A stretch of DNA of 64,000 nt from Hirundichthys speculiger (lineage: Eukaryota; Chordata; Actinopteri; Beloniformes; Exocoetidae): assembly GCA_018398805.1 (NCBI GenBank), contig JAGFBZ010000899.1:1-64000 (forward strand), written 5' to 3'. Of this stretch, positions 10,213 through 22,738 are shown piece by piece. Position 1 is the stretch's first letter; each line of letters begins with the position of its first letter. A model generated the notes under the pieces. The model searched no databases. It saw only the letters and a program-made list of their open reading frames with translations, and was not told the origin of the DNA. A program made the translations under genes and the position numbers.

Positions 10213-13200
10213 GCTTATGCAAAAGCTTTTCCATGTTAATCGCTAAACAAAATCTCCACCTGTCCGTAGGCTACCACGCACAGCTTGTTGAAATGAATGC
10301 ACATAAATATTGCTTGTCATTCTCAGACTTTACAACATTATTGTTAATATGTTTATTGTAAATGTCACTTTCACAATATGCAAATACCTTTTGAACATGT
10401 GTTTCAAATGTGAGAATAAATTAAAAACATAACACACTTGTCTTCATTGACGGGCATTTCCCATATTGAATCTTCAGACTCTGTTTCCTAAAATGTCAGT
10501 GGGTTGACTAAATCAACTTGACAGACACCCAGTGATTTGGGCTGTTATAGAGGTGGATGTGCATGGGTGCACATGGCGGCACCCTGCTCTATAATCCCAA
10601 GAAGGTGTGCATGAAGCTACTTGGACACTCCCACAAATGAGTGATTCTACAGTAAATGGTGTCATTCAACGATCACGCCTAGGCTACTGTGTCTGCAGAT
10701 TGATTTACTGGAGCTAGAAACAGAGTACGAAGTTTTTGGGCTAAAAAGTATTACATAAAGGAAATTAAAGTGCTATAAATTTTAAACCCACTTTCTTAAA
10801 ATGTGTGCTAAAAGCAATACATCCCCTGGCTGCCACCATGCATAATCTCTCTCTCTCTCTCTCTCTCTCTTTTTTAAATGTCTTATTATAAACATGCTGT
10901 TAAACTGTAAAAGACATGCAGGTTGAGGATGCACCTTTACACTTCCTTATATGGTGCTCCCTGGTTGGACATTTATGCTAATTGATAAGCAACGGGAGTG
11001 TGCTGCCAGTCTGGGAGTGATCCACATTCATATGTACGTTCTTACAGTCGAATTTGAGTTTCACGCAGCGCTCGTGAATCTGGGGTAGTTTTAATAAGGG
11101 AGCGATTCACAAGCAAGTCAGCTCACAAATTTACGAAGATTTCATGAATGAGGCCCAATGTCAGAAAAGATTATGGCGACTTTTACCTTCTGTATAAACG
11201 TCAGGGAAAATGACCTCAGGTCTATTCCTGTGCGAACAGACCAGCTGTAAATGTGTTTGTAAATCTCCTGTCATGCTCTGTACGTAAGGTAGTTGACTGC
11301 GACTTTTCCAGGTTTGAAGGTGCATGAAGAAGCACTTGGTTGTGCTCTAGGTAGTCGGTATTTGTGGCAAACCTGTCAGAGCCTTGTCGTCCTTGTGGGA
11401 AACAAAAAATATGTGTTAGCTTTAGGTTAGCACATCCCCAGCAGAATGCAATCAGCCATTCATTAATACAATGGATCATTCAGCTGAACCGACCTGTTTA
11501 TAGTGTGTGCAGTGGTTCAAAAATCCATTTACTGTGTAAACTGGCCATTCATGTTACAGACATCCTGAAGTAAAAATACCTTCTTACACTGTTAAGCCCA
11601 AAACATGCCATAAGAACAAAATAGTAGTAGCTGCATTGTTGACAATGATTGATCGCATTCAGGTTTGATCTTAAAGAAGTCAAAAAACACAGCTTAATCA
11701 GTGGAAGAATTTCTTTGACAGGATTTGGAACTAAGTTTCCTGCCGTGATCATTCATAAAGGCAAACAAAATGCTGCTCCTGCCTTTCATTTACCCTCCCT
11801 AAGCTTGTAGCACAGACAAAGCATGAAGCAGATGTCACATTAACATGCTTAGGCATGTGCAGTGGTAATCTGACAGTCATTATTTAGATTATATTTCCCT
11901 TAATATAGCTCCTTTTAGTACCACTGTAGCAGCTCTGTGGTTTGAGGATACATATATTCACAAAGCTTTGAAGGAAAGAGAAATTCCTTTCTCTGATGTG
12001 TGTTTTTAGCCCTTTGGTTCAGCCTGTACCCCCTCTGGCCTGTAATTAGCCTAGAAGAGATCGAGTACTGTCCTCACAACAAAACGCAGGGTTGCTCATT
12101 TGCTGTGAGAACACATGTCTTCCTCTGCCTCTGGACTTTATATGACAGAGAAACAGGATGGAAGATGAAAATACTTAAATGGGATGACTTGACGCACACA
12201 AGGACTGAACTTGGTCCGTGCTAATGAGTCGATGCTTCTTCAGTTCACAGCGACTCATGCTGAGGGCGCTCAAGAGACAGAGACAACAAATGTGCTGATT
12301 CAGTTTGCCTGGATTCCCCTCAAACTGTTCCGGTGATTTCTGCCAAACGAACAGCACGATTTTGTCATTAAGGCTTGTTTTCCTTTTCTCCCTTTGTTTC
12401 CTATAATCAGGCTGAAACCATGGCTGCTGTGGTGCCTTCTTTTAATCTTGTTTAGGTAAATACATCTTCACTTTGCATTCTGTGGGAAATCCTTGTAAAT
12501 GTACCAGAGGCTGCGCTGACACGAAAGTAGGGGGTTTATTTGCGGAAAACGATTTGCAGGAGACACAGAGTGAGGGAAGTGCAAGAAGGAGAGAGGTTTT
12601 GGAACAGAAACGTCGCAAACATCTGTTTCTCGATGATGCAATCGCATCAGGATTCTAGCTCAGCGAAGCAGCTTCATGGCTTTATGAAGTGAACAAAGCC
12701 ATCATCCTGAGGTTGCACGTGGAAGTCAGGTATGGACAGGTTGCACGCAAACCTGAAAGGGATGCACATGAATCACTGGCAACCAACAGGCATGCTCCAT
12801 TTGCACACCCTAGTCACGAGGAGAGCCCTTTCTTTGAACTTAGTGATATAAAAGGTGCTCTCAGGCGCTTTCATGCAGGAAACAAGTTTGACGCCATTGA
12901 CACATGGGGTGATGCCAAGTATTTCCAGATCTGCACTCCTGCCCCGGTGCCAGAAAGAAGACCCACCACGCCTCGATCTGGTCTGAGTCAGCAGAGCAGG
13001 GATGGTGCCCTGCAGATTTCATCCACCTTTGTGTGAACGAAGCACAGCAGACATGCTGGAGAGGTTCAAGAGATAATTTTATACACAAGAAACACAAGAC
13101 CTGAACTGTATTTTAGGGGAGTTTAATCACACAGTCAGCGAGATGGAGTAAAAAGTAGTTAAGTACATAATCATGGAAAAGTGGGGGTTTCAGTTCTTTT

Positions 13201-13429
13201 GTAATATAGAACAAAAGCATTTTTTCTACATAATTAAAAATGAAAATAATCTGGTTTGGCAGGATCAGCAAAAAGTGCGAAATGAACCATTTTAGATCAT
13301 TTAAAGGCGAAAATGAATTGTGGCACCATCTAAATTTTTCTACTTTTTGCATTAAATTAAGTTTTCAGGGATCAGAAAATGTAAGAGATCAGCGAAAATG
13401 AACGAGGGCGGAGCTGATGTAACTTTCCT
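10213..13429. other. No gene seen; contains a (CT)n tract
   Basis: A (TC)n microsatellite lies at 10846-10870. Near 10985-11158 a segment ends in CATGAATGAGGCCCA, a motif often found at ends of fish MITEs, but I cannot find its partner end. The 115-codon frame at 12689-13036 has no recognisable domain and starts with GTG, so I do not call it a gene. Confidence 0.45.
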
Positions 13430-14690
13430 CATCTAAAATTATGTATAAAGTTGTGAAATAATACAACGTCAGATCATTAGCACAACGTATCACACCCTTG
13501 AGTTATTCATTCATCAACAATTAAGCTGAAATGCAGAAGCTGTGTGCGAATTAGTTCAGCACACCCTTTTTCCACTGAAATTAAGAGGTTAAGTTGCAGC
13601 TGACCAAATGTATCTGATTAACTGATCATCAGCGTGTTTGACCGCCTGTATAAGAACCAAGGATCTGACATTTTGTTGAGCCGTTGTATCCTGGTGTGAG
13701 TTTACACAAGGCTGAGAAATATAAGACACCAACAATGATTTTAGTGAATCGAATTTTGCCGACTGTTAATCTGGCAATGGTTAAAAGATAATTTCCAAAC
13801 AAATTAAAGTCCATCTATCCCAGCAAGTTCATCCCAAGGTCAGATCACGCAATATTGAGTCAGAGAAATTGCATTAAACTCAAGAGCTCTGTCAGACTCC
13901 AGAGGCCTGAGTTAGCATGTTAGATATTAAAGTTCATGACAGTACAACTAGAATAAGACCCGTGCTGACTTGTTTTGAAGAACATGGCACCATGCCGCAG
14001 GGTCGAAAAGTTGCATCTGAACAAACCACAAGAGTTTTGAAAACAGTCCTTCGGATAAACGGGAACAAAGAGGAGATGTTTGGCCATATGCACTGCGCCA
14101 TGTTTGGGGAAAACCAAACACAGCATATCAATACAAACACCTCACACCAACTGTCAAGCACAGTGGTGGAGGAGTGATGGTTGGGGCTCATTTTGAAGCC
14201 GCGGGACGTGGGCACCTTGCAGTTATCGACCTGACCACGAACCCCTCTGTATACCAAAGCATTCAGGAATGAGGCCATCTGTCTGACAGCTAAAGATAAC
14301 CTGAAACTGAGTCATGCAACAGAACAATGTTTCCAAGTACACCAGCAAATCTACAGCAGAATGACTGAAGAAGAAAAGAGCCACGGCGCTGCAACACACC
14401 AGTCGAGGCACAAACCACAACCCAATCAAAATGCTGGACCGTAAGAAAGCTGTGTATGACAAACCACTAAATATTCCTCTACAACAATGTGAGAAACTAA
14501 ACACATCATACTGAAAATGATCATTTTATGTTATTGCTGCAAAACATGCTTATGCAAGCTTTGGAAATGTGGGTGCACTTACTTTTTGACACACTTCTTG
14601 AATTGTGTAATATGTCATGTGCTGTTCATTTGAGATTGTATTTTATCTAATTTTAAGGATCAGATTTTTTTTTAAAATCTTACACAGAGA
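13430..14690 (+). mobile_element. Old Tc1-like transposon relic
   Basis: Nucleotide blocks typical of a common fish Tc1 family are collinear across this stretch: AGTTAGCATGTTAGATATTAA near 13911, CATCTGAACAAACCACAAGA near 14013, CCAACTGTCAAGCACAGTGG near 14148, GGGCACCTTGCAGTTAT near 14209, GTATACCAAAGCATTC near 14250 and CACCAGCAAATCTAC near 14340. The 5' leader contains TTCATCCCAAGGTCAGA and the 3' end GTAATATGTCATGTGCTGTTC. Both outer ends are too worn to place exactly, and I could not find a TA target duplication. The copy is clearly older than the one at 51.1 kb. Confidence 0.75.
13917..14520 (+). pseudogene. Tc1 transposase remnant
   Basis: The relic of a DD34E transposase, the enzyme that cuts and pastes Tc1 elements at TA sites. 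A segment VLRINGNKEEMFGHMHCAMF matches the family pattern VLW(T)DET..EMFGH, but the first catalytic Asp region TDET now reads INGN. The frame then shifts: HGGGG and the later CNRTMFPSTPANLQQN-like part lie in other frames, and the region carrying the third acidic residue is largely deleted. It cannot make an active protein. Confidence 0.7.
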
Positions 14691-16235
14691 ACCTTAGAAC
14701 TGAAAGAGTGGGTACTTTCCTTTTCATTTTACAGTACTGGGACCTATTAAACTTATATCGTTTTAAGAGAAGGCCTTGTCTTGATCATAAGCATCTGGGC
14801 CTGGCTTTGCTTCTCTCTCAGCATGGAAGTTGGAAACACTGACACTTCCATAATTTTATTACAGCCTTTATTGCACCAGCTGAGACATGCGTTATATGTC
14901 ACCTGTGTTTTAGGGGCAGAATGTCACTCGACTTGTTTTAAACAGCTACTCGGCCTCTAACGGGCAACACGAGGCTGATGTATTTTATGCAAAGTTTCAA
15001 AGCATTGTTTGGAGATATGAAATTTTATCTCAGACATATTCTGGAATAGCTCATGGAAAATGACTGCTCAGGGTGTGTTACTGGGTTCACTGGTAATTTA
15101 TGGACGTACTGAGTGCAGAACACTTCAGCTGCTTTGTGTTTATTGATGGATATCTGGAAAGTGTAGAGTTAATCGACAAAGATGTATGTTTACACAGTGT
15201 GAAAGCAATTACATCAGACGATGATGAAGTTAGTAGCAAAAGGATGGCTTTGCAAACTGTGATGAGCTTATTTTAATACTGGACTAAACAATCACACAAA
15301 TTTATTGCATTACATGATTGAAACACTATCAACTAATTAAGATTTTTTACTCATTTTAATCATCTGCATTTTCTAAAATTGACTGAGGGAATTGTTTGGC
15401 ATTGTGGAAAAATGTTCATTCATTCAATTTAAATTGGGTTTTAAATGTGATAGTTAACAACAGATGTTTGCACATTTGATTTGATGCTTTTCTGTTTTAA
15501 TCAATTAGCCTAGTTTAGCAAGACTAGAAATCAGGAGACTGCCAGCTCAGATGTGTCCAAACACCACAAAATCTGCTACAAAATAAGATAAAGATCATTA
15601 AATATATATATAAAAAAAACCTCTCTTGATTCACATACCAAAGCCTAAGGGTATAAATACATTAGCTTGCTGTTTTTTTTTTTTTTTTTTTTTTACAAGA
15701 CTTTCTGATGCATTTGCCAAGAAAGAGATCTTTTGAGTTCATGATTAAGAAAATTAAAATTTGTTTTGGCACAAATCACGTTTGGGTTCATATCCTTTGA
15801 GGCATCATAAATATCAGGCCCATGGTTCACGAGTTGCTGTGAAACTGTGCAAATGTATTATGTAGGACACTGGAGATTGTGGTAAATGACTGAATAAGGA
15901 AGTTATTTTGGTCAATGTAATGCAACATTCATAACATAAGAGTATGCGGTGTGCTTGATCTTTGCACTAGGATAGTGCAAATACATTCAGAAACAGTACG
16001 TAAATTAACGACATGACTTTCCTTGAACACTTTTATGACTTTACAGTGGTTTCAATGAAGGGCAAGGAAAAGTTGGTAGGGATATGTATACGTGGCCTGG
16101 CCAGCCATCCTAATTATTTTCTTCTACGAATTATATTCCAGGTTGGTCCTATACCTTGTAATCCAGTTAATCCAAGTCACTCTAATGGAGTTCACGTTCA
16201 AAATTCATGTCATGACAATTCATGAAACGCTTCCT
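14691..16235. other. No gene seen; poly-T tract
   Basis: AT-rich DNA with a 22-T run at 15673-15694. No coding or repeat-family signal is visible. Confidence 0.5.
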
Positions 16236-17480
16236 ACCTAAGGAACCCAACAGATTGGATCGAATCTTCACCTTGCTACAATCCTCCTGAGGAAAGACCC
16301 CAGTGCATGAGGGGTGGCAGTAGCAGTAGTCTTGACCTATAGCAGCATATCTAAAGGGATGCTTCAGAACACTCAAGCCAGCCCCAACTACAACCCTTAT
16401 CAAAAAGAAAAGTTTTAAGCCTTAACCTTAAAGATAGAGAGGGTGTGGGCTTCCCAAACCCTAACTTGAAGCTGGTTTCACAAGAGAGGAGCCTGATAAC
16501 TGAAGGCACTGCCTCTTATTATACTTTCGTAAGCTCTAGAAACCATAAGTAATCCTGCTGTCTGAAAACAAAGTGTTGTGTTGAGATAATATGGAAATAT
16601 GACTTTAACATAAGGAGGCGGTACGCCCTTAAGTCTGTATATGTAAGAAGAAGAATTTTAACTTCTGTCCTGGATTTAATAGGAAGCCAAAAAAGGGAAG
16701 CTAAAGTTGGAGATGTATGAAATCTCATGCTAATCCTCATCAGAACTCTGGCTGCAGCATTTTGGATCAGCTGTTGGCACTTCAGTCATTTGAGGACATC
16801 CACACTAACAATAAACTGTTGTAGTCCAATCTTGAAGTGACGAATGCATGGGATAGTTTTTCTGCATTTGTCTGAGATAGGATTCTCCCTATTTTTACAA
16901 TGTTACAAAAATAGGAAAAAAAAAACAGCTCTATAAATGTTTTTTTTTCATGTGTGATTGAAAGTATTTAAAGGACAGGTCCTAGTCAAAAAAATCTTCA
17001 AGAGTCTACTGTAGTGCTAGGTGCAAAACTCTTGCATCCAGAGTTACCAAATGACTAGACAGTCTATTTCTGCCATATTCAGATCCAAAGACAACAACCT
17101 CAGTCTTATCTGAGTTTAGCAGCTGGACATTAGCACTCAGCCTGGTCTCTATGTCACTGAGACATGTCTATAGTCCAGTTAGTTTTTTGGTCTCATCTGG
17201 GATCATGGATAGATATAGCTGAGTACCATCTGCATAGTAATAAAAATGTATATCAAGCTGCCCATAGTGTGAATTACCGGGGGGGGGGGGGTGACCCCCT
17301 AAAGAAGGGACAAATTGTCATTTTTGTCATCTCTAGAAAATGTTGACCCCCCCAATTGTCATTGTATAATTCGCACTCTGAAGCTACCAAATAATAGTAC
17401 CTACGGGAAGAGTGTACAGGGTGAAAAGTAATGGCCCATATACAGAACCCCGATGAACACCACAACTAACATTACCATGT
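16236..17480 (-). mobile_element. L2-like LINE relic (RT region), minus strand
   Basis: Read on the minus strand, the right end gives GVHRGSVYGPLLFTLY at about 17410-17462, the decayed form of GVPQGSVLGPLLF. A 110-bp insertion follows. Then comes YYADGTQLYLSMIPDET near 17190-17245, the catalytic YADD with its last Asp changed to Gly. Farther left are LLNSDKTEVVVFG near 17090-17130 and the thumb-like SPTLASLFWLPIKSRTEVKI near 16650-16712. The left end, AGGAACCCAACAG near 16240, is the 3' UTR side and matches the start of the fragment at 26.2 kb. Stops and frameshifts throughout mean it is inactive. Confidence 0.75.
17267..17376. mobile_element. Small inverted-repeat insertion inside the L2 relic
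   Basis: The L2 sequence is interrupted by about 110 bp with ends GTGTGAATTA (17267-17276) and TAATTCGCAC (17367-17376), inverted copies with one mismatch. The flanks read AAGCTGCCCA on the left and AAGCTACCA on the right and may be a diverged target duplication. Inside, a run of 13 G (17279-17291) faces a run of 7 C (17347-17353), so the whole unit could fold back. There is no coding capacity. The family is not known to me. Confidence 0.55.
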
Positions 17481-20400
17481 CTTCAGTTCTGTGCATTTTC
17501 TTATTAGAAGTCATTTGTCATTTAACATTTTTCTGCTATTTTTAAGAAGTGCTAAATATGGAATTTATAACGTAAAACATCAAGTAATAGAAATATGTTA
17601 AGCATCGAAGCACGGGAGTTGAATGTGTAAAACAATCTTTTATTGTAAAAACACAAAAAATACATTAAAAACCTTTCAGTTTATCACGTTTGGACTTCCA
17701 TTTCTCACAAGCTGTTCCTTGGTGAAATTGTGCTTGGCAACCTTACTTACTGGCATTGCAGTCTGTTTTTTTCACTATCTGCCACAAAACTATGATATAA
17801 AAAAAAAAAAACTAAGCAGCTGGAGGTAATTATATTACAGACTTGTTATGAGGAACACCCGGGGAACCTGACCTTTACTTTTAGTCAAATTTTAATAAAC
17901 ACAACATCAGAGCTTATCAGATCTAAAATGTTGCTTTTGTCAAATTACAACTTGAGAAAGGAATAGTCATTTGAATTATGGATAAATAATCTATTGGAAC
18001 TCTGCTACATCCCCAACCTGATTTGTCGTTAGGCTGCATATTTTGTGTTTTATATCATGTTGCTCCTGTAATGCATCCAACTGTCTGAGGTCAGAGTTGT
18101 TTGTTGGAGAGATGGAGATATGGTGAACAAGAGGAAGGAGAGAAGCAGATGCTCTCTCAGGAGGAGGGTTGAGCTGACCACCTCCTCTCTCCCCTTCATT
18201 CCCCCTATTTAATTCTAAGAGCATATGGATACTAAAATCAAGACTGCAGGACATGCACAAGAGGATAAACAAAGAGAAAGTAACAGGGGGAGACACAGAG
18301 AGAAAGAGGGCTAAAAAGGTGGGAGAGGGACATTCTTAATAAACATGTTTTTGTGAAATTAAAGCTGGAATGAGAATGAGTGATGGAACATAGCAAGCAT
18401 AGCTTTGTCTATGAAACTGCAGGCGGCTTGCCTGCTGAGGCAGGGTGCGGTGAGGATATCTTTGTCTTAGTTTGCACCCTTCTCTGGCCTGAATTTAATC
18501 ACGGTCAAGCTGTAAAAAGTCTCTGAGGCTTATCGCTTTAATAAAACCATGTGCTGTGATTTGGTGATTGAGCATTCGGTTTAGAATGGCAGTTGGTTTC
18601 ACTGAGGGATTTAGAAGTGTGGCTTTCTGGACAAACTTTCTTTAGGAATTCTTTAATCCTTTTATATCACAAGTTAAAGACAAGACAGACTTGTGTCTCG
18701 TTTGAAATTCATGTATTATGACAAAAAGAAATAGCTTTCAGTTCATAGGAATTACATGGACTGACACTTTCAATCCACCCAACATGTGTTTGGCTCACAA
18801 GTTTTGAAAACTGGAAGCAGTAACTATGCAGGTCACCCGTCATATGTTTCAGTTTACAAGTAATGTGCATTCATGCATCAATCTTCTCTATCCTTCCCAT
18901 TTCACTTCATTTAAAAATAGTCATGCAACTGCAACACCTGCTGCAGGTGGAGAGGCACACTGCAGATTCCCAGAGCATTCATAAATAAAAATGTATAAGA
19001 CAGAAAAGGTTACGTCACCATTTCCTTCAGACCCACAAGAATAAATTGGATATAAAATGAGAATGTGTGACATTATTCATCTTTAAGACAGCCGGAGTCA
19101 TGACTTTTCACTAATGACTGACCTAATCTGTTGTTTGGCAAGTCTTCAAATATAGCCTTATAACCTGGAGGAATCAGGTTGGCACGAAACTGTCATGTAC
19201 TGTCAGAAAATCCTTCCTATCCAATGTTTATTTTATTTTATTATCTGAAAGTCTCAGCTTAATGAACGAACCATGGTTAAGAGGGAATGGCAGCACTAAA
19301 GTCTATCAATGTGTTATGTTTGTTGTCCAGTAATTCCCTCGTCTGTTGACTTCAGGTTACTTCTGAAACACCAGATCAGCCATTGGAATAAAGGGACATA
19401 CATTTTTATACTATCAGAGTTTGATTAAAACATATTACAAATTAACTAGTGCCTGATCTTCATTTCCTTCATTTATTAACTTGACATCCAAGAACTTGCC
19501 TTCTGAGCAAACATGTGCTGAAATGTTTTCCCTGGTTTCACGCAGGTAGTTGAAGTTCCTGGATCCTTTATTTCACTTCAAAATTAAAATGCTTAATATA
19601 CTATTGAGCAAGTTAGAATACAGCATTTAAAATTGGGTTAAATCCAAACCGTTACTGACAAAAATAACAGAACTCGTAATGCAGTAAATCTAGATGGGGC
19701 AGTTTTATGGGGTGGGGTGGCTCGCTCCACCCCAATAAGCCAGGTGCTCTGAACAAAGGTATGAAAACATGTTGAACTGTCTTCCTGTGGGATATTCACC
19801 AAAGCATGCCACAAACATTTAACATTTAATGAAGACCTCAGGAAATGGTGTCAATTAAAAAAAGTCAAAAACACATTCAATATTTAAGCTAAAATCTTGT
19901 ATTTCCTTTCTTTAAAATAAACAAACAAACACAAACAAACAACATATTTTGCAGATCCCCGACCGACTGTAAATGAAGGGAAAGATGAAAGATTAAATGT
20001 CCTCAGATCTCCAGCAGGCGGTTCACAGTGTAAATGTAATGCCACCTTCTGTTCCTTCCTGCCCAACGGTGAAGGTGGACCAAAACCTTCTGGGCCGTTC
20101 CAGGCTCCTACAGAGCATCTGCCTTTCCAAAATACACATTCAAAACCAGTTGCAGTGGCCCTTTCTACAAGAATATACTTCTGCCATGTTCACATTGTGA
20201 ACATGGTCCCTTTCCTCTGCTTTGCTGTCCACAACCAGCAACAAGTCTCTGATGTTTCTGGTCACTGACTGCTTTATTTAGTTGGTGCTGAATAGAACAT
20301 GATGTGGAATAAATGCCAATAAAATAAAAGTAAATAAATAAGTAAAGTTTCTACCCTGTGTTCCAGTGGAGCAGTTTTACTAATTGATGCTGGTGTTTGG

Positions 20401-21049
20401 GCTGCTTCTGTGACTGGGAGGGAGGTGCCAGCTGGTCTCAGTGGGAGGAAGGTGACAGCCCGGCTTCAGCTGGTGGAGGCTCCTCCAGGTTGCTAAGCTC
20501 CTCCATGTTCGCCATGTGGCTTGTTCTCCTCTGGTCTCTGCTGGTGCTTTGATTCTTCATTACAACTCTTTAAAGCGAGTACAAGCCTCCATCAACACAC
20601 TGCGATGGCGACATTGGAAAGGGGAGGGTGCGGCTGCTTCTCTAAAACCCACATTCAAAGCCAGTTTCAACAGCACTTCAAACAACGAAACACAGCTGCT
20701 AATCTCATGCCATCTTAAACAGCACACCGTCTCTTTATTAACTGCTGCTAAGTCGTTCTAAATGACCTGTAAATTGTCCAGGTTTTTGTTGTGATCTTTT
20801 ATTACAGCTAGTTAAAGTGATCGCCTGCATGATCTGACTGATATCCGGTCCCGTGGGTTTTTGGCAGGCAAAGGATTAACTCAAAACCTCCCAAGTAAAA
20901 TGTGCATCGGATAATGTGTTCATAAAATCCAGTTTTATTAAAGCAAGACAGCTAGCTTCTCAAAGAAGAAAAAAACGTGGTGTTGAAAGAAATTAGACAT
21001 GTTTAATGTATATGTATACATTAAAAAAGGTGAAAGTGTCATGTATAAA
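17481..21049. other. No gene seen; weak local duplication
   Basis: Segments near 20126-20165 and 20640-20680 share ACATTCAAA.CCAGTT and flanking bases, suggesting a small old duplication or two copies of one short repeat. A hairpin TGGGGTGG...CCACCCCA lies near 19713-19735. A 101-codon minus frame at 17991-18296 begins with a hydrophobic stretch, but it lies in a purine-rich low-complexity segment and lacks splice support. Confidence 0.4.
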
Positions 21050-21135
21050 TATTAAAGTAGGCCTGGGCGATATGACTTCAAATCTATATTGAGGTATAAT
21101 CTAAAGCATGTGCGGTAATGATATATAATCTTTTC

Positions 21136-21138
<3 letters not shown>

Positions 21139-21226
<88 letters not shown>

Positions 21227-21240
21227 ACACACACACACAC
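21139..21240. repeat. (AT)n microsatellite followed by (AC)n
   Basis: About 42 AT units (21139-21222) followed by GTATAC and AC repeats to 21240. It sits inside the left part of the hAT remnant. Such AT tracts can extrude cruciforms and are hard to assemble, so the length is uncertain. Confidence 0.9.
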
Positions 21241-21299
21241 GAGTTCACTTATATGATCCTTAGGGAAATATTTTGTCTGTAGGCATCTGCTGCACAACT

Positions 21300-21437
21300 T
21301 CTGCGGATTGTGAGACTAATGTAAGTCTCCAATGTGTGACTCGACCACAAGTCCGTAGTAGCTGCGTAGTAATTTATGCTCGCGATATCTTTCTCCACTT
21401 CCTGGCGGACTTTGTCGTACATTTCAGTTTGGCTAAA
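21300..21437 (-). pseudogene. hAT (ZBED-type) transposase, downstream fragment
   Basis: This continues the 22.7-23.0 kb fragment after the nested element. It reads FSQTEMYDKVRQEVEKD and then YYAATTDLWSSHTLETYISL, with the TTDLWSS signature at 21339-21359. That motif marks the start of the RNase H-like catalytic core of hAT transposases and holds its first catalytic Asp. The catalytic core beyond ISLT is absent: the frame runs into unrelated sequence and the microsatellite. The nested element splits the codons of the segment that originally read ..SRKYFSQTEM. Confidence 0.8.
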
Positions 21438-21438
21438 G

Positions 21439-22724
21439 CAGCCATTCCTAAACTTCAGAATACCAAGGCCCAATCTGAAATGTGAAAAATCTCTGTGGCC
21501 CATGCAAACCTTTAAATGCCACTTTGGTTAACATACGAGACTAAAAGCTACATTCCAATATTAATGTAAGGGGTCAACAAATAAGGTGACACTTGGTATG
21601 TTAAGATTACAATAGAATAATATGGAGCCCTGTTTGGGTCATAATTCAATGAATAAATGAGTCTATTATTATAAAATACAGGTGTTTATTATTATGAAAT
21701 ATGTATCCATTATTATGAAATGTTCCCCATTATTATAAAATGTATGTTTATTATTATGAAATATTTCCCATTATTATGAAATATATGTGTATTATTATGA
21801 AATATATTTTAATTTTTATTTAATCTTAGTTTAATGCATAATAGTTTATTTCAGAATGGCTTTTTTATTTAAGAATGAATTTTTACATTATTGCTTCCTT
21901 TTTAATAAGAATTAGCTTTTACATAATAATGACATTTTGCCACTGGGCGGGACCAGTGGTTGACCTGCACGCTCATTGGCTGATCCTTCTCCATTCTATG
22001 CTCAGACATCGGCTAGTTGGTGGGGGACTCGCATCGAGCCTGTTGGCTACCTCTCGGAGTAAGTCATAAAAGGATCTTTCTCCTGTCGCCATGCCGTCAA
22101 AATCAAGTTTTCCCTACATTTCGTGTTACGTTTCTAAGTCGATGTCAACTTTTAACCGTAACCTGAGGTGCATTCTGCCACCTACTGCCCTGAGTATATA
22201 CATTGCACCTCTCGCCCACTATCGATATTCACTGTTCTGTTGCTTATGCATGAATGAAAGAGCAGCCAATCACATAAATGGCTCCGCCCTCTCTGCTGTG
22301 ATTGACACACAAATCATTCTTATGAAAAACAAAGCCATTATTATGTAAAAGCTCATTCTTATGAAAAATGAATCCATTATTATGTAAAAGCTCATTCTTA
22401 TGAAAAACTAAACCATTATCATAATAATGGGAAATATTTCATAATGATAAACATGCATTTCATAAAAATGGGAAATGTTTCATAATAATAAACGCCTGTA
22501 TTTAATAATAATAGACTCATTTATTTATTGAATTATGACCCAAACCGGGCTCCATAGAATAACACTCAATTGGTTTGTTTTATTATTTCTAAATACATTT
22601 GAAATCATGTAATAAATATTTTGCAGTAATTTAAAAACATATTTTTTTAAAAATCGAGGATTTAAAACATTTGTTAATTTTTAATTACCTCCCACGGCCC
22701 ACCTGCAGTACCTTGACGGCCCAT
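21439..22724 (+). mobile_element. Second-level nested hAT-like element
   Basis: This is another copy of the family at 6736-7100, in the opposite orientation, inserted into the hAT transposase sequence. It begins CAGCCATTCCTAAACTTC and ends ...CACGGCCCACCTGCAGTACC then TTGACGGCCCA. The flanks share GCTAAAG (21432-21438 and 22725-22731), an 8-bp duplication with one difference (GGCTAAAG and TGCTAAAG). Once its own nested insertion is removed it is about 344 bp, close to the 365 bp of the other copy. Its 3' end looks slightly shortened relative to that copy. Confidence 0.8.
21621..22554. mobile_element. Third-level nested element with long terminal inverted repeats (934 bp)
   Basis: The left end TGGAGCCCTGTTTGGGTCAT and the right end, reversed, TGGAGCCCGGTTTGGGTCAT begin inverted repeats that remain alignable for about 170 bp (21623-21790 and 22390-22554). 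They are built of repeated TTATTATGAAAT units. Further inward, AAGAATGAGCTTTTACATAATAATGG-like units occur three times on the right and in worn form on the left. Flanking TAGAATAA occurs at 21613-21620 and 22555-22562, an 8-bp target duplication. The other family copy (6736-7100) provides the empty site. The core (about 21950-22310) is unique and GC-richer. No transposase is encoded, so movement must have relied on an enzyme supplied in trans. Confidence 0.85.
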
Positions 22725-22738
22725 GCTAAAGTACTTGC

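Noticed and set aside
10553..10576. A palindrome ATGTGCA...TGCACAT.
   Set aside because: Seven-base arms are expected by chance at this scale, and nothing around it suggests a function.
10985..11158. A possible MITE ending in CATGAATGAGGCCCA.
   Set aside because: The matching inverted end and a target duplication were not found, so only a suggestive motif remains.
12689..13036. A 115-codon plus-strand frame.
   Set aside because: GTG start, no domain, no splice or promoter context. Composition does not set it apart from the surroundings.
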